DNA from: Bin75 sp965261755
GTDB taxonomy: Bacteria; Nitrospirota; Nitrospiria; Nitrospirales; UBA8639
Length of the DNA: 64,000 nt
Reading direction: 5' to 3'
Assembly (NCBI GenBank): GCA_965261755.1
Contig: OZ253473.1
Coordinates: 1,674,001-1,738,000, forward strand
The notes beneath the pieces are model-generated. The model saw only the letters and a program-made list of their open reading frames with translations. It was not told the DNA's origin and searched no databases. Made by a program: the position numbers and the translations under genes. Of the stretch, positions 43,501 through 51,085 are shown in pieces; the stretch's first letter is position 1; every line of letters begins with the position of its first letter.

Positions 43501-44022
43501 CTCATGAACCTGCCGAGCATGTTGCAGGGGACGGTTGACCTTGAGAAAGACGGCTATCCTTTTGACCGACAAGCCGGAACCTTTGCCATAGCCGATGGCC
43601 GGATTGTCTCGAAAGACATTGTCATGGATGGACCGATTCTGAAAATGACGGCCGCGGGGCAGTACGACCTGGTGAACGATGAGTTGGACGTCGTGACTGC
43701 AGCCAGCCCATTAGGTCCGTATTTCGAGCTTCTTCAAAAAATTCCGTTATTGCATCTGTTGCTTGACGGTGAAGAACGGGGAGTCGACTTGGCCATGTTT
43801 TCAGTCAAAGGCTCGCTTCATGCTCCGGCGATCGAGCCGATGGCCGTGGAATCCGTGGCGTTCGGTTTAACGGGATTTGCCAAATTGGCCCTGACAATTT
43901 TGAAAAATACCCTCACTTTGCCACAAAAAATATTGTTCCCTGAAGACAATACAGAACCCGGTTCCCAATTGAATGATCCCAAAGAGCAAAAGTCTGAGGA
44001 TACGGACGTGGAAAGTTATTGA
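40573..44022 (+). CDS. AsmA-family envelope protein, 1149 residues
   Basis: This giant protein has one N-terminal transmembrane anchor (LISSLFLVIILCVVGVVYVATF, about 28-49) and a very long beta-rich body. The beginning VVVEQMQVSFFPYPQLDLMGIRI is AsmA-typical. The C-terminal blocks (GTLKLSIVDGRIKRGIVIPKILALMNL and DIVMDGPILKMTAAGQYDL) match AsmA_2/DUF3971-type ends. Bacterial AsmA/TamB/YhdP proteins form periplasmic bridges carrying phospholipid to the outer membrane; this is the likely role. The first codon is uncertain: TTG at 40573, GTG at 40609 or ATG at 40636. The gene is monocistronic, and archease starts 124 bases later. Confidence 0.85.
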   Translation: MRKRQLVRPLKFVTVKAKHQQMPSKRKRLISSLFLVIILCVVGVVYVATFHMEDLQRMVRELIARSFGEHVVVEQMQVSFFPYPQLDLMGIRINDPKQGTPIFQASHIQLDLSFLSLMQDTPMPNALIIENAFLDLERNEKGQWNYRNILQQETTDQVGIGAWLSGRSLKLTNGSVHLEDRYRRESAFIVHAEEVELQVEQLVLDGPTEVFLSARFSERDEGSVISSYGTLQHIGGFLGVGSTARHNASPQFDLHTRMDLDRKTLLQLADLFEVRGVPVGFQGRTKAQGHIHFAPGLEGYDVVLSDLVVLTDSIDLNAEVNVTGLLRPEPPTFSGQWTSGPVAVQHLPHLLPAELVPSEWFDAIHHQTISGKIQAISATFTGSARPEVGYSLTGKFQFSEGTVSLGPKLGTIEGITCAIHIQPDEIQLSDFHGQYEEIPVTQGDGTIVFTEQGPWLTTEFGGKVPSQKFVGLMQTMFESNAPQHPIQSLQGQAGSGLLTVRFAGPLKNPQAITFQSAEYHPQQIAVQLPGLQAPLTQIEGILAFSKKHLRFENVTGLYGQSDFQIEGKMKFEEQLYLDEVRIQGRFSDNDLLNLLPSQTRSAQKIISGKTDYLVIVNGKLQNPAMRGRVTLQGLEILLPGILHKPPTLAGNLDFHVQVDKNHRFTFERMILTLPSVRFAGQGEFHYDQTLTFNASLKAEPINFESLPPELELFDKTISSGTLEGLVNLRGTGTDWKSWSKSGWVALTNGVVKVEGIRSPISQLALQVKLDGHTAKLKQLRWNLEESQAQVTGIIRTWDSKPTMNLALTAPQFDIDLLLPKKQGSPLRELLEKIANTAKVVGALRFDRASYHNLHFQKLTGQLRIENGIIGIDRIRGKVDDGTIQGRLVVHLPVQQPATMQTWFKVHSIPLLTLERTFLDEEMLNKRLMTGLLSAEGTLQGHGKNPLGVLPTLKGTLKLSIVDGRIKRGIVIPKILALMNLPSMLQGTVDLEKDGYPFDRQAGTFAIADGRIVSKDIVMDGPILKMTAAGQYDLVNDELDVVTAASPLGPYFELLQKIPLLHLLLDGEERGVDLAMFSVKGSLHAPAIEPMAVESVAFGLTGFAKLALTILKNTLTLPQKILFPEDNTEPGSQLNDPKEQKSEDTDVESY

Positions 44023-44146
44023 ACGTTTCTCATCACGGATCTTTCCGGTCCTTCAGCAACGGACTTTCCACTATTGTCCTGTCTCCTCGCTCCCGAAAAA
44101 TCTGAAAAGCAGAAAAGCCTCTCTCTGATTTCCATTGGCAGACGAT

Positions 44147-44590
44147 ATGGGGAAAACATACCGGTTTCGCGATGAGATTGTCCTGGGCGACCTTGCTTTT
44201 GAAGCCACCGGCGATTCGGTGTCCGAGCTCTTTGCGGCTGCGGCATTGGCCGTGATCGAAGCAATGGTGGATCCCCTGAGCGTGGAGACGAGTTGGACGC
44301 AAGAGGTTCGGCTTTCCGAAGCTGAAATAGAAGATTTGCTTTTCGAATGGTTGAACGCCATCGTGTTTATCAAGGATACGGAAGGGGCTGTGTTTCATGA
44401 CGTTCGTGCCGCAGTAAGCCGTGATTCAGAGAAGAACCTGTGGCATCTTGAGGCCGCGCTCATCGGTGACCGGGTTGATGCAACCCGACAGGATGTACGA
44501 ACCGACGTAAAGGCGGTGACCAAACATTTGTATGAAGTCAGACAACAAGAAGAAGGTACCTGGTATGCTCACGTGGTTCTAGACGTGTAA
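44147..44590 (+). CDS. Archease (RtcB activator)
   Basis: The protein has 147 residues from the ATG at 44147; a TTG at 44135 adds four. Archease speeds RtcB turnover by helping guanylylation. The pattern ELFAAAALAVIEAMVDPL..., EDLLFEWLNAIVFIKDTEGAVF and DVKAVTKHLYEVRQQEEGTWYAHVVLDV is clear. The N-terminal DHTADIG-type metal block of the family is altered to DEIVLGDLAFEATGDS, so one metal ligand may differ. It is followed by rtcB after 85 bases, which supports the call strongly. Confidence 0.9.
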   Translation: MGKTYRFRDEIVLGDLAFEATGDSVSELFAAAALAVIEAMVDPLSVETSWTQEVRLSEAEIEDLLFEWLNAIVFIKDTEGAVFHDVRAAVSRDSEKNLWHLEAALIGDRVDATRQDVRTDVKAVTKHLYEVRQQEEGTWYAHVVLDV

Positions 44591-44675
44591 CACGATGCAA
44601 TGAGTTTGCCAGACTCAACTTTTGCATGAATAGCTTGAACGGCAACCGAAAATACTTATTGAGGTTTTTTGGTTC

Positions 44676-46127
44676 ATGAAACTCGCCACTGCAATGAAAG
44701 TCAATCGGCTTACCGACGTCATATGGGAAATTCCCAAGACGGAAAAGCCGGGCATGCTGGTTCCCGCCAGAATTTATGGAACGGAAAAGATTCTCAGGGC
44801 AATGGATGCCGGCGTGTTTGAGCAAGTGACGAACGTGGCGTGTTTGCCCGGCATTCAACGGTATGCCCTGTGCATGCCGGATGGACATTGGGGCTATGGA
44901 TTTCCCATTGGGGGCGTTGCGGCATTCGACGTTGGGAAGGGCATTATTTCTCCGGGGGGCGTGGGCTATGATATCAATTGCGGGATGCGGCTGATCCGTA
45001 CGGATTTGACGCTGGCCGACGTGAAACCGAGGCTGGATGCCCTGATGACGGAGTTGTTTCGCACGGTCCCTGCCGGCGTCGGGTCGAAAGGCTTCGTGAA
45101 TCTGTCCCGTCGGACCTTTCAGGAAATGATGCGGAAAGGAGCACGATGGAGCGTCGAACAAGGGTATGGATGGGACAGTGATCTCACCCATACGGAAGAA
45201 GAAGGCTGTCTGACGGAAGCCGACCCCGAACACGTTTCCGAACAAGCCTGCCAGCGGGGAATGGGACAATTGGGCACATTGGGATCGGGGAATCATTACC
45301 TTGAAGTCCAGGTGGTCCGGAATGACCGCATTTACGATCGACACGTGGCTGAACAATTCGGCATTCATGGGGATGACCAAATTGTGATCATGGTTCATTG
45401 TGGGTCTCGAGGCCTTGGGCACCAGGTCGGCACCGATTACCTACGGATTTTTGAAAAGGCCATGAAACGCTATGGCATCACCGTGAAGGATCAACAATTG
45501 GCCTGTGCGCCTTATCAGTCGCCGGAAGGGCAGAACTATTTTTCGGCAATGAACTGTGCGGCAAACACGGCATTTGCCAATCGGCAGGTTATTGCCCATC
45601 AAATTCGCGAAGCCTTTCGTACGGTGTTCCAAGAATCCCCCGAGAGGCTCGGCATGCGTCAGGTCTATGACGTGGCCCATAATATCGCCAAAGTGGAACG
45701 TTACGAAAAGACGCAATTCCTGGTCCATCGTAAAGGCGCGACCCGGGCGTTTGGCCCGGGAAGTCCCGACGTGCCGGAACCATTCCGAAAAGTCGGCCAA
45801 CCGGTGCTCTGCGGCGGGTCCATGGAAATGGGGTCGTACCTGCTGGTGGGTACGGCGCAAGCCAATACGGAATCTTTCGGATCTACGATGCACGGCGCCG
45901 GCCGGACGATGTCTCGGGCGCAAGCAAGACGAACGGTTCGTGGAGCGACCCTTCAACAAGACATGGCCCAACGGGGCATCCTGGTGAAAGCGGTCTCGAT
46001 GTCGGGATTGGCCGAAGAAGCAGGAATCGCGTATAAAAATATTGCCGACGTCGTGGAGTCGGTGGAGACTGCCGGGATCACCAGAAAAGTGGCCGAATTA
46101 TTACCGATAGGTAACATCAAAGGGTAA
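44676..46127 (+). CDS. rtcB: RNA-splicing ligase RtcB
   Basis: At 483 residues this is a full RtcB, which joins RNA 2',3'-cyclic phosphate (or 3'-phosphate) ends to 5'-OH ends using GTP and manganese. PDGHWGYGFPIGGVAAFD, GGVGYDINCGMRLIRTD (with the metal-binding Cys) and HCGSRGLGHQVGTDYL are present. His406 in MHGAGRTMSRAQARR is the guanylylated residue (His404 in the archaeal enzyme). With archease alongside, it should be an active tRNA-repair or RNA-repair unit. No RtcA or RtcR gene is nearby. Confidence 0.96.
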   Translation: MKLATAMKVNRLTDVIWEIPKTEKPGMLVPARIYGTEKILRAMDAGVFEQVTNVACLPGIQRYALCMPDGHWGYGFPIGGVAAFDVGKGIISPGGVGYDINCGMRLIRTDLTLADVKPRLDALMTELFRTVPAGVGSKGFVNLSRRTFQEMMRKGARWSVEQGYGWDSDLTHTEEEGCLTEADPEHVSEQACQRGMGQLGTLGSGNHYLEVQVVRNDRIYDRHVAEQFGIHGDDQIVIMVHCGSRGLGHQVGTDYLRIFEKAMKRYGITVKDQQLACAPYQSPEGQNYFSAMNCAANTAFANRQVIAHQIREAFRTVFQESPERLGMRQVYDVAHNIAKVERYEKTQFLVHRKGATRAFGPGSPDVPEPFRKVGQPVLCGGSMEMGSYLLVGTAQANTESFGSTMHGAGRTMSRAQARRTVRGATLQQDMAQRGILVKAVSMSGLAEEAGIAYKNIADVVESVETAGITRKVAELLPIGNIKG

Positions 46128-46175
46128 GATACCGGAAACCGGCATGTCTCACGAAATCGATAAAAGGTTTTGGAA

Positions 46176-47207
46176 ATGATTCCTACTGTGGAATGGAAAG
46201 AGGGGAGCGTGTGGCTCCTTGATCAAAGTCAGTTGCCCGGCCACACCAGACTGCTTGAGTGCAAAGACGTTGATGCAGTGGCATCCGCCATTCAAGGGCT
46301 GAAGGTGCGAGGGGCACCTGCCATTGGCGTGACCGCAGCCATGGGGGTTGCGTTGGGAGCACAATCCGTATTAGAGACCGATGTCTCGATGTTTGAACAA
46401 AAAGTCCTGGCCATTTGCGATCAATTAGCTGCAACTCGACCCACGGCCGTGAATCTTTTTTGGGCTCTTGCACGCATGAAAGACGTATTACGGGAAAACT
46501 GCGACCGCACGGTGCCTGAAATCCAATCTCGACTCGTACAGGAAGCCTTGGCCATTCAACGGGAAGATATTGCCATGTGTAAGGCCATGGGCCAAAAAGG
46601 AGCCCATCTCATCAAGGACGGGCACAACATTTTGACGCATTGCAATGCAGGGGCCTTGGCAACCGCCGGATATGGTACGGCTTTGGGAGTGGTCAGGGCG
46701 GCGGTGGAGCAGGGGAAAAAGGTTCACGTTTTTGTGAATGAAACCCGGCCCGTCCTTCAAGGGTCCAGGTTGACGGCTTGGGAGTTGATGGAAGACGGCA
46801 TTCCCGTCACCCTGATCACGGACAGTATGGCCGGAGTCGTCATGCAGCAAGGGAAAATCGATCTGTGCGTGGTCGGTGCCGACCGGATTGCGGCCAACGG
46901 CGACGTGGCGAATAAAATCGGGACGTATGCCGTCGCGGTCCTCGCCAAGGCCCATGGCATCCCCTTTTACGTTGCGGCACCTTCTTCTACCATCGACGTT
47001 TCAACGCCATCCGGTTCCGCTATTCCTATTGAAGAACGCCCCGGTCATGAAGTGACCACCATCAATGGGGGGGCATGGATTGCCCCAAAAGGCGTGGCAG
47101 TCTTTAACCCGGCCTTTGACGTGACTCCTGCCGAGTATGTCACCGGGATCATTACGGAGCAGGGGATCGTGACTCCGGACCGGATTGCAGAACAGTTTAA
47201 ACGCTGA
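46176..47207 (+). CDS. mtnA: S-methyl-5-thioribose-1-phosphate isomerase
   Basis: The protein has 343 residues from the ATG at 46176. MtnA converts MTR-1-P to MTRu-1-P in the methionine salvage pathway. LKVRGAPAIGVTAAMG opens the conserved region. The catalytic pair is Cys156 in NILTHCNAGALAT and Asp236 in VVGADRIAANGDVANKIGTYA; both are present. PFYVAAPSSTIDVSTPSG and the C-terminal FNPAFDVTP complete the family pattern. Its position 48 bases after rtcB may mean co-transcription. No other methionine-salvage genes are visible nearby. Confidence 0.95.
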   Translation: MIPTVEWKEGSVWLLDQSQLPGHTRLLECKDVDAVASAIQGLKVRGAPAIGVTAAMGVALGAQSVLETDVSMFEQKVLAICDQLAATRPTAVNLFWALARMKDVLRENCDRTVPEIQSRLVQEALAIQREDIAMCKAMGQKGAHLIKDGHNILTHCNAGALATAGYGTALGVVRAAVEQGKKVHVFVNETRPVLQGSRLTAWELMEDGIPVTLITDSMAGVVMQQGKIDLCVVGADRIAANGDVANKIGTYAVAVLAKAHGIPFYVAAPSSTIDVSTPSGSAIPIEERPGHEVTTINGGAWIAPKGVAVFNPAFDVTPAEYVTGIITEQGIVTPDRIAEQFKR

Positions 47208-47255
47208 AGGAAGATCCGGCTTCGCCTAAGGAACCTCTGAGGCGCAAGGTGGAAC

Positions 47256-47639
47256 ATGAGAAACGAAGTTCCCAATAAGCCACGGTCCGGATGCCTTATT
47301 TATGACTCCCATTGTCGTCTTTGCGTGACAGTGAAGCAAAAATTAGAGCAGTGCTCCGAAGATATTCAGTTTGTACCCTATGAAAGTCAAAAGGCTGCCG
47401 AATGTCTGGGAAAAAGCCATCAACCCGGATGTCGGCCTTCCATGGCCTATTGGGTCGATGAGAAGGGAGCGGTTGTTGGTGGTCTGGAAGCGTTTCTTCC
47501 GTTTCTTCATGGACTGACGGGCGGAAAAATTTTCATGTTTTTCTGGAGGTTCCGCGCATGGCGTCAGATCACGATTGCACTATATGAATTTGTGGCCAAG
47601 CATCGCTATCGTTGGTTTGGTGTGAGTGAGAAATCCTAG
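47256..47639 (+). CDS. DCC (DUF393) family thiol-disulfide protein
   Basis: This 127-residue protein starts with CLIYDSHCRLCVTVKQKLE, the DxxCxxC motif of DCC/DUF393 proteins, which may act as thiol oxidoreductases. The next block RPSMAYWVDEKGAVVGGLEAFLPFL and the C-terminal aromatic helix (FFWRFRAWRQITIALYEFVAKHRYRWFG) are typical. It starts 48 bases after mtnA on the same strand and is probably the last gene of that group. The target protein is unknown. Confidence 0.87.
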   Translation: MRNEVPNKPRSGCLIYDSHCRLCVTVKQKLEQCSEDIQFVPYESQKAAECLGKSHQPGCRPSMAYWVDEKGAVVGGLEAFLPFLHGLTGGKIFMFFWRFRAWRQITIALYEFVAKHRYRWFGVSEKS

Positions 47640-47667
47640 TTCAACCCTGTTTAGAGCCGGGCCAATC

Positions 47668-48291
47668 TCAGGAGGATTCCTCAGGAAGGTGAAACTTGAG
47701 CATCTGTCCTCGAACTTCGACTTTTTCCAGAAATTCCCCGAAGCCCTCCGCGAGCACTTCTCCGATAAGTTTTTCCAGATCCTCTTCAGAGAAGAACACT
47801 TCATTGTCCGTTCCGCCAACCCCGATAGCGATCCGGACGGTACTTTCGTCGGCTGCGTTATGGACCGTAAATGCCATGACTGCGTCAACTTCGAGGAAGG
47901 TGGAAAGAGGTCTATCGGTAACCCGTACCATGAACTTTTGGATGGTCGGCTCAATGCTGACTTTGGCGGGTCCTGCGCCATTGGCCGGTGAGGCAGAAAG
48001 TCCCGCTTGATTCAAGAAATCGACGAACGAACTCGTGACGCGTTGGCTGAGAGTGCCGTCCATCACGTCAAAATACGTTTGGCCTCCACCACCACGTGCC
48101 CGCATGCCCAAGTGCTCGGATGACTGTCGTCGATCATCGAATGGAGAAACCGAAACGGTAAGGGGAGAGCCTTTGGAATCAACTGCGGACTCCACGTGCT
48201 GGATACGTAATTTGACAATTTCTCCAGTCCCTTGACATCCGGCAATGAACAGAGCTGCCAAGAGGAATCCTGCAAGACACAATGGTTTCAT
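47668..48291 (-). CDS. YajG-like lipoprotein
   Basis: This 207-residue protein has a lipobox signal (LLAALFIAGC, Cys at residue 19), so it is a lipid-anchored envelope protein. The mature part (ESAVDSKGSPLTVSVSPFDDRR, then VMDGTLSQRVTSSFVDFLNQAG and VSIEPTIQKFMVRVTD) is like YajG-type lipoproteins, whose function is unknown. A glycine-rich ARGGGGQTYF loop may be flexible. It is convergent with the DCC gene, leaving only 28 bases between them. Confidence 0.78.
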   Translation of the reverse strand: MKPLCLAGFLLAALFIAGCQGTGEIVKLRIQHVESAVDSKGSPLTVSVSPFDDRRQSSEHLGMRARGGGGQTYFDVMDGTLSQRVTSSFVDFLNQAGLSASPANGAGPAKVSIEPTIQKFMVRVTDRPLSTFLEVDAVMAFTVHNAADESTVRIAIGVGGTDNEVFFSEEDLEKLIGEVLAEGFGEFLEKVEVRGQMLKFHLPEESS

Positions 48292-48486
48292 GAGGCGACA
48301 CTCCTTTTTCCTATGTGGTTCAACAAATGATGCTACCCGTCAATAGTGCATTTTTGATAACGGTTTCGGCACTCAATTCTTTACCCAACAGTTATCCGAT
48401 AACACTATGACAAGCCAACAAGAAAATACAAGCGTTATCTTGCGCAATAAGGTATAAACTGTAACATTTGACTTTCATGACGGCTC

Positions 48487-48515
48487 CTTGACACTATCAG
48501 GTGCCGTTCTTTTAT
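48487..48515 (+). promoter_or_regulatory. Possible sigma-70 promoter before the 48532 gene
   Basis: TTGACA (about 48488-48493) is a perfect -35. A 17-base spacer leads to a T-rich -10-like TTTATC. The rest of the 240-base A+T-rich gap (48292-48531) holds no recognisable gene. Confidence 0.35.
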
Positions 48516-48531
48516 CCCCTTATTTTCCCTC

Positions 48532-48909
48532 ATGTGGAATCGAAATTTTCTCTTTCGGGCTCATGAAGCCGTCCCGTTACCTGAAACGGAGAATGACGTC
48601 TTTCATGAAACGGATCCGGCGCTGGACAGCTCGGGCTTGACCATGGACAAGTATATCTCGGTCTGGCTCCAAGGGGAGGGAGAAAACGATGAACCCTCGG
48701 CCTATACCAACGTCTACGTACGGACCGCCACGCTCGACCCTGTTAAAAAGGTTGGGTTTTTGCAGCCCTTGCAAGGCCGTTCCCACCAGATCAGACAAAT
48801 CCTCTCTCCCGAACAGAAAGCATTTTTGAAAAATTGGCTGAAAAACACGAACTCCACGGCATGGGAAGAAGCCGACGAGCATTTTCAAAAAATATTTGAA
48901 TCCGAGTAG
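48532..48909 (+). CDS. Hypothetical protein, 125 residues
   Basis: I do not recognise the family. It is a soluble acidic protein with no signal peptide. The N-terminal half is polar (NDVFHETDPALDSSGLTMDKYIS). A middle strand region follows (TNVYVRTATLDPVKKVGFLQ), and the C-terminus is helical (SPEQKAFLKNWLKNTNSTAWEEADEHFQKIFESE). It lies 61 bases upstream of the flavoprotein gene and probably shares its transcript. Confidence 0.6.
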   Translation: MWNRNFLFRAHEAVPLPETENDVFHETDPALDSSGLTMDKYISVWLQGEGENDEPSAYTNVYVRTATLDPVKKVGFLQPLQGRSHQIRQILSPEQKAFLKNWLKNTNSTAWEEADEHFQKIFESE

Positions 48910-48970
48910 ACGGTTTTTCCCGGGAACTATGCCCTGAGCCCTTCGTTTCGCTCCTTTCCCTTCGTTTTGT

Positions 48971-50242
48971 ATGGATATGCAAGTTGATGTCGTTGTGGTC
49001 GGTGCCGGAGGTGGCGGAGCGGTCCTGGGCCTTTTGCTCGCCAAAAAAGGAATTCGAACCCTCGTGCTCGAACAAGCCTCGGGTCCTCCCCACGGCATAC
49101 GAGGAGAAATTCTTCAGCCAAACGGGCAAAAAATCTTGGACGATTTAGGTCTGTTGGCGCAACTGCCGAAAGACGCGGTGCAGCCCGTTCAACATTTTCA
49201 TTTTCGGCAAATTGGTGGGAGTCGGCTGTGTTCGATTGACTACGGCGAACTGCCTCCTCCCTATAATCACGCCCTCGTCACCTTGCCGCATGCCGCTCAT
49301 CGGACGGTGCTGGAAGCCTTGGAGAAACAGAATCCCGGAGGCTTGTGGTACAACGCGTCTTTTACCAATGTCTTGAAAAAAGACGAAAAAATCATTGGGG
49401 TACAAGCAGACGTTCAAGGCAAGCCCGTACACATTGCCGCCAAATTAGTCGTCGGGGCCGATGGACCGACCTCCAAGGTTCGTGAAGCTCTCGACATTCC
49501 AACCAAACTGTATCGGTACCCCGAAAGCTATCTTGTCGCCATACTGGACTGTCCCGAGAGATTGGATGAAGCGCAATACTTTCTCGGGAAAAAAGAAATT
49601 CTGGGTATATTCCCGGCCGCAAAAGAGAAAATTTATCTCGTCTACTTGATCGACGCCAAATCCCGGAACGCGATACACGCAGCCGGAGTCGAACCACTTC
49701 AAAAACGCTGGTCCGGCATTTATCCGGAGCTATCGGCTACGTTTCAAGGCTTCACAAACTGGGAGCAATCAACGGTGATGCCCACGGGTCGAACCCGTGC
49801 GCAAACGTGGGTCACCGATGGGGCCGTGCTGATCGGGGATGCCGCCCATGGGATGAATCCCCATGCCTCTCAAGGACGCATGCAGGCCATGGTCGACGCC
49901 ACGGTATTGGCAGAGTTAATTCCTTCGTGTTTGGCAGAAGACAATTTTGGGGGACCGCGCTTGAAAGTGTATGAAAAGCAGCGTCGCCCGAAAGTCGAAA
50001 TGTTGCAGAGGCTTGCCGATGAAGAGGCATTTTTTTGGAATACGGGGAACCCCGTGCTCGCATGGCTGCGCAACCGGGTCTTTTCCACCATCGATCAAAA
50101 CCGGCGGCTCAAATATCAAGTCCTGACTGCGACCGCCGGACTTCGTGAGACTCCACCATTGGGGATGCTGGATCGCTTCCTGGCCCTGGGACTGGTGCCG
50201 GATCCCCGTGCCGATCAACGACCACCTCATGTCCTTTCGTAA
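48971..50242 (+). CDS. FAD-dependent monooxygenase/reductase (UbiH-like)
   Basis: This 423-residue flavoprotein begins VDVVVVGAGGGGAVLGLLLAKKG, the Rossmann FAD-binding motif. The second signature GADGPTSKVREALDI and the third VLIGDAAHGMNPHASQGRMQAMVDA (GD motif) are present, so FAD binding should be intact. It belongs to the class A flavin monooxygenase/geranylgeranyl reductase group, which includes ubiquinone hydroxylases. The substrate is unknown. It is followed by the NTase-fold gene after 39 bases. Confidence 0.85.
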   Translation: MDMQVDVVVVGAGGGGAVLGLLLAKKGIRTLVLEQASGPPHGIRGEILQPNGQKILDDLGLLAQLPKDAVQPVQHFHFRQIGGSRLCSIDYGELPPPYNHALVTLPHAAHRTVLEALEKQNPGGLWYNASFTNVLKKDEKIIGVQADVQGKPVHIAAKLVVGADGPTSKVREALDIPTKLYRYPESYLVAILDCPERLDEAQYFLGKKEILGIFPAAKEKIYLVYLIDAKSRNAIHAAGVEPLQKRWSGIYPELSATFQGFTNWEQSTVMPTGRTRAQTWVTDGAVLIGDAAHGMNPHASQGRMQAMVDATVLAELIPSCLAEDNFGGPRLKVYEKQRRPKVEMLQRLADEEAFFWNTGNPVLAWLRNRVFSTIDQNRRLKYQVLTATAGLRETPPLGMLDRFLALGLVPDPRADQRPPHVLS

Positions 50243-50281
50243 GATCAATTTCCACGACACGTTACGTGCGAGGCAATAAGA

Positions 50282-51037
50282 ATGACCGCCAATCCGCCCT
50301 GGTCCCAGCTTCAGGAAGACACGCATGCCCCGCTACGCGGCTTTCTCCGTTCCATAAAAAAACACCTCACGTCTCAAGCCATCCTCGTCTATGGAAGTGC
50401 AGCGCGTGGTGAGTTTCTGCAAGGATACTCCAACATCAACCTATTGATCGTGCTTGAACACATCACGCAGCCCGTTCTTCAACAGTGGAGCGGCATGCAA
50501 AAACAATGGGCCAGGGAAAAAATCGTTGCCCCGTTGTTTCTCACGCACAAGGATCTCCAACAATCCCTGGATGTGTTTCCGTTGGAATTTCTGGATATCA
50601 AGGAACGGCACATCCTGCTTGAAGGACGTGATCCGTTCCCTGAATTACACGTCAACTCCACGCACCTGTTTCTCCAATGCCGGCAGGAAGTGCACGCGAA
50701 TCTCCTGCGAGTTCGCCAATGCTACGTCGAAGGGTGGGGGAAGGTTGAAGCGATTCAAACTTTGTTACCCCTCTCATTGACCTCGCTTCTGCCATGTCTT
50801 CGTGGAATCTATCGCCTGCTGGACCGTCCGTCGAATATGAAATCCCCTGAAGTGTTGGATGAGTTGAAGACCACGTTGGACTTGGATCCTTCAGTGTTCA
50901 TCGAAGTCTGGCGCTTGAAACGCGGCCTCAGTACACCGGGAAAACATGAGCTTCCCAAATTATTGGATCGCTACCTTGCCTGCTTGGGGCAACTGGTGGA
51001 CCGAATCGACTCGATGAAACAAGAGGAGCGATTCTAA
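50282..51037 (+). CDS. Nucleotidyltransferase-fold protein with altered metal site
   Basis: This 251-residue protein has the NTase pattern ILVYGSAARGEFLQGYSNINLLIVLE. In active members the metal-binding pair is D-x-D; here it reads Asn51-x-Asn53, so catalysis is doubtful unless other residues compensate. A predominantly helical C-terminal domain follows (LDRPSNMKSPEVLDELKTTLD and LPKLLDRYLACLGQLVDRID). It may be a pseudoenzyme or a regulatory protein. It is adjacent to the flavoprotein gene and may be in the same operon. Confidence 0.75.
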   Translation: MTANPPWSQLQEDTHAPLRGFLRSIKKHLTSQAILVYGSAARGEFLQGYSNINLLIVLEHITQPVLQQWSGMQKQWAREKIVAPLFLTHKDLQQSLDVFPLEFLDIKERHILLEGRDPFPELHVNSTHLFLQCRQEVHANLLRVRQCYVEGWGKVEAIQTLLPLSLTSLLPCLRGIYRLLDRPSNMKSPEVLDELKTTLDLDPSVFIEVWRLKRGLSTPGKHELPKLLDRYLACLGQLVDRIDSMKQEERF

Positions 51038-51085
51038 TGAGCAGGATTGCTTGAGAATCAATGATTAGCTTTCACGAAGAGCTTC

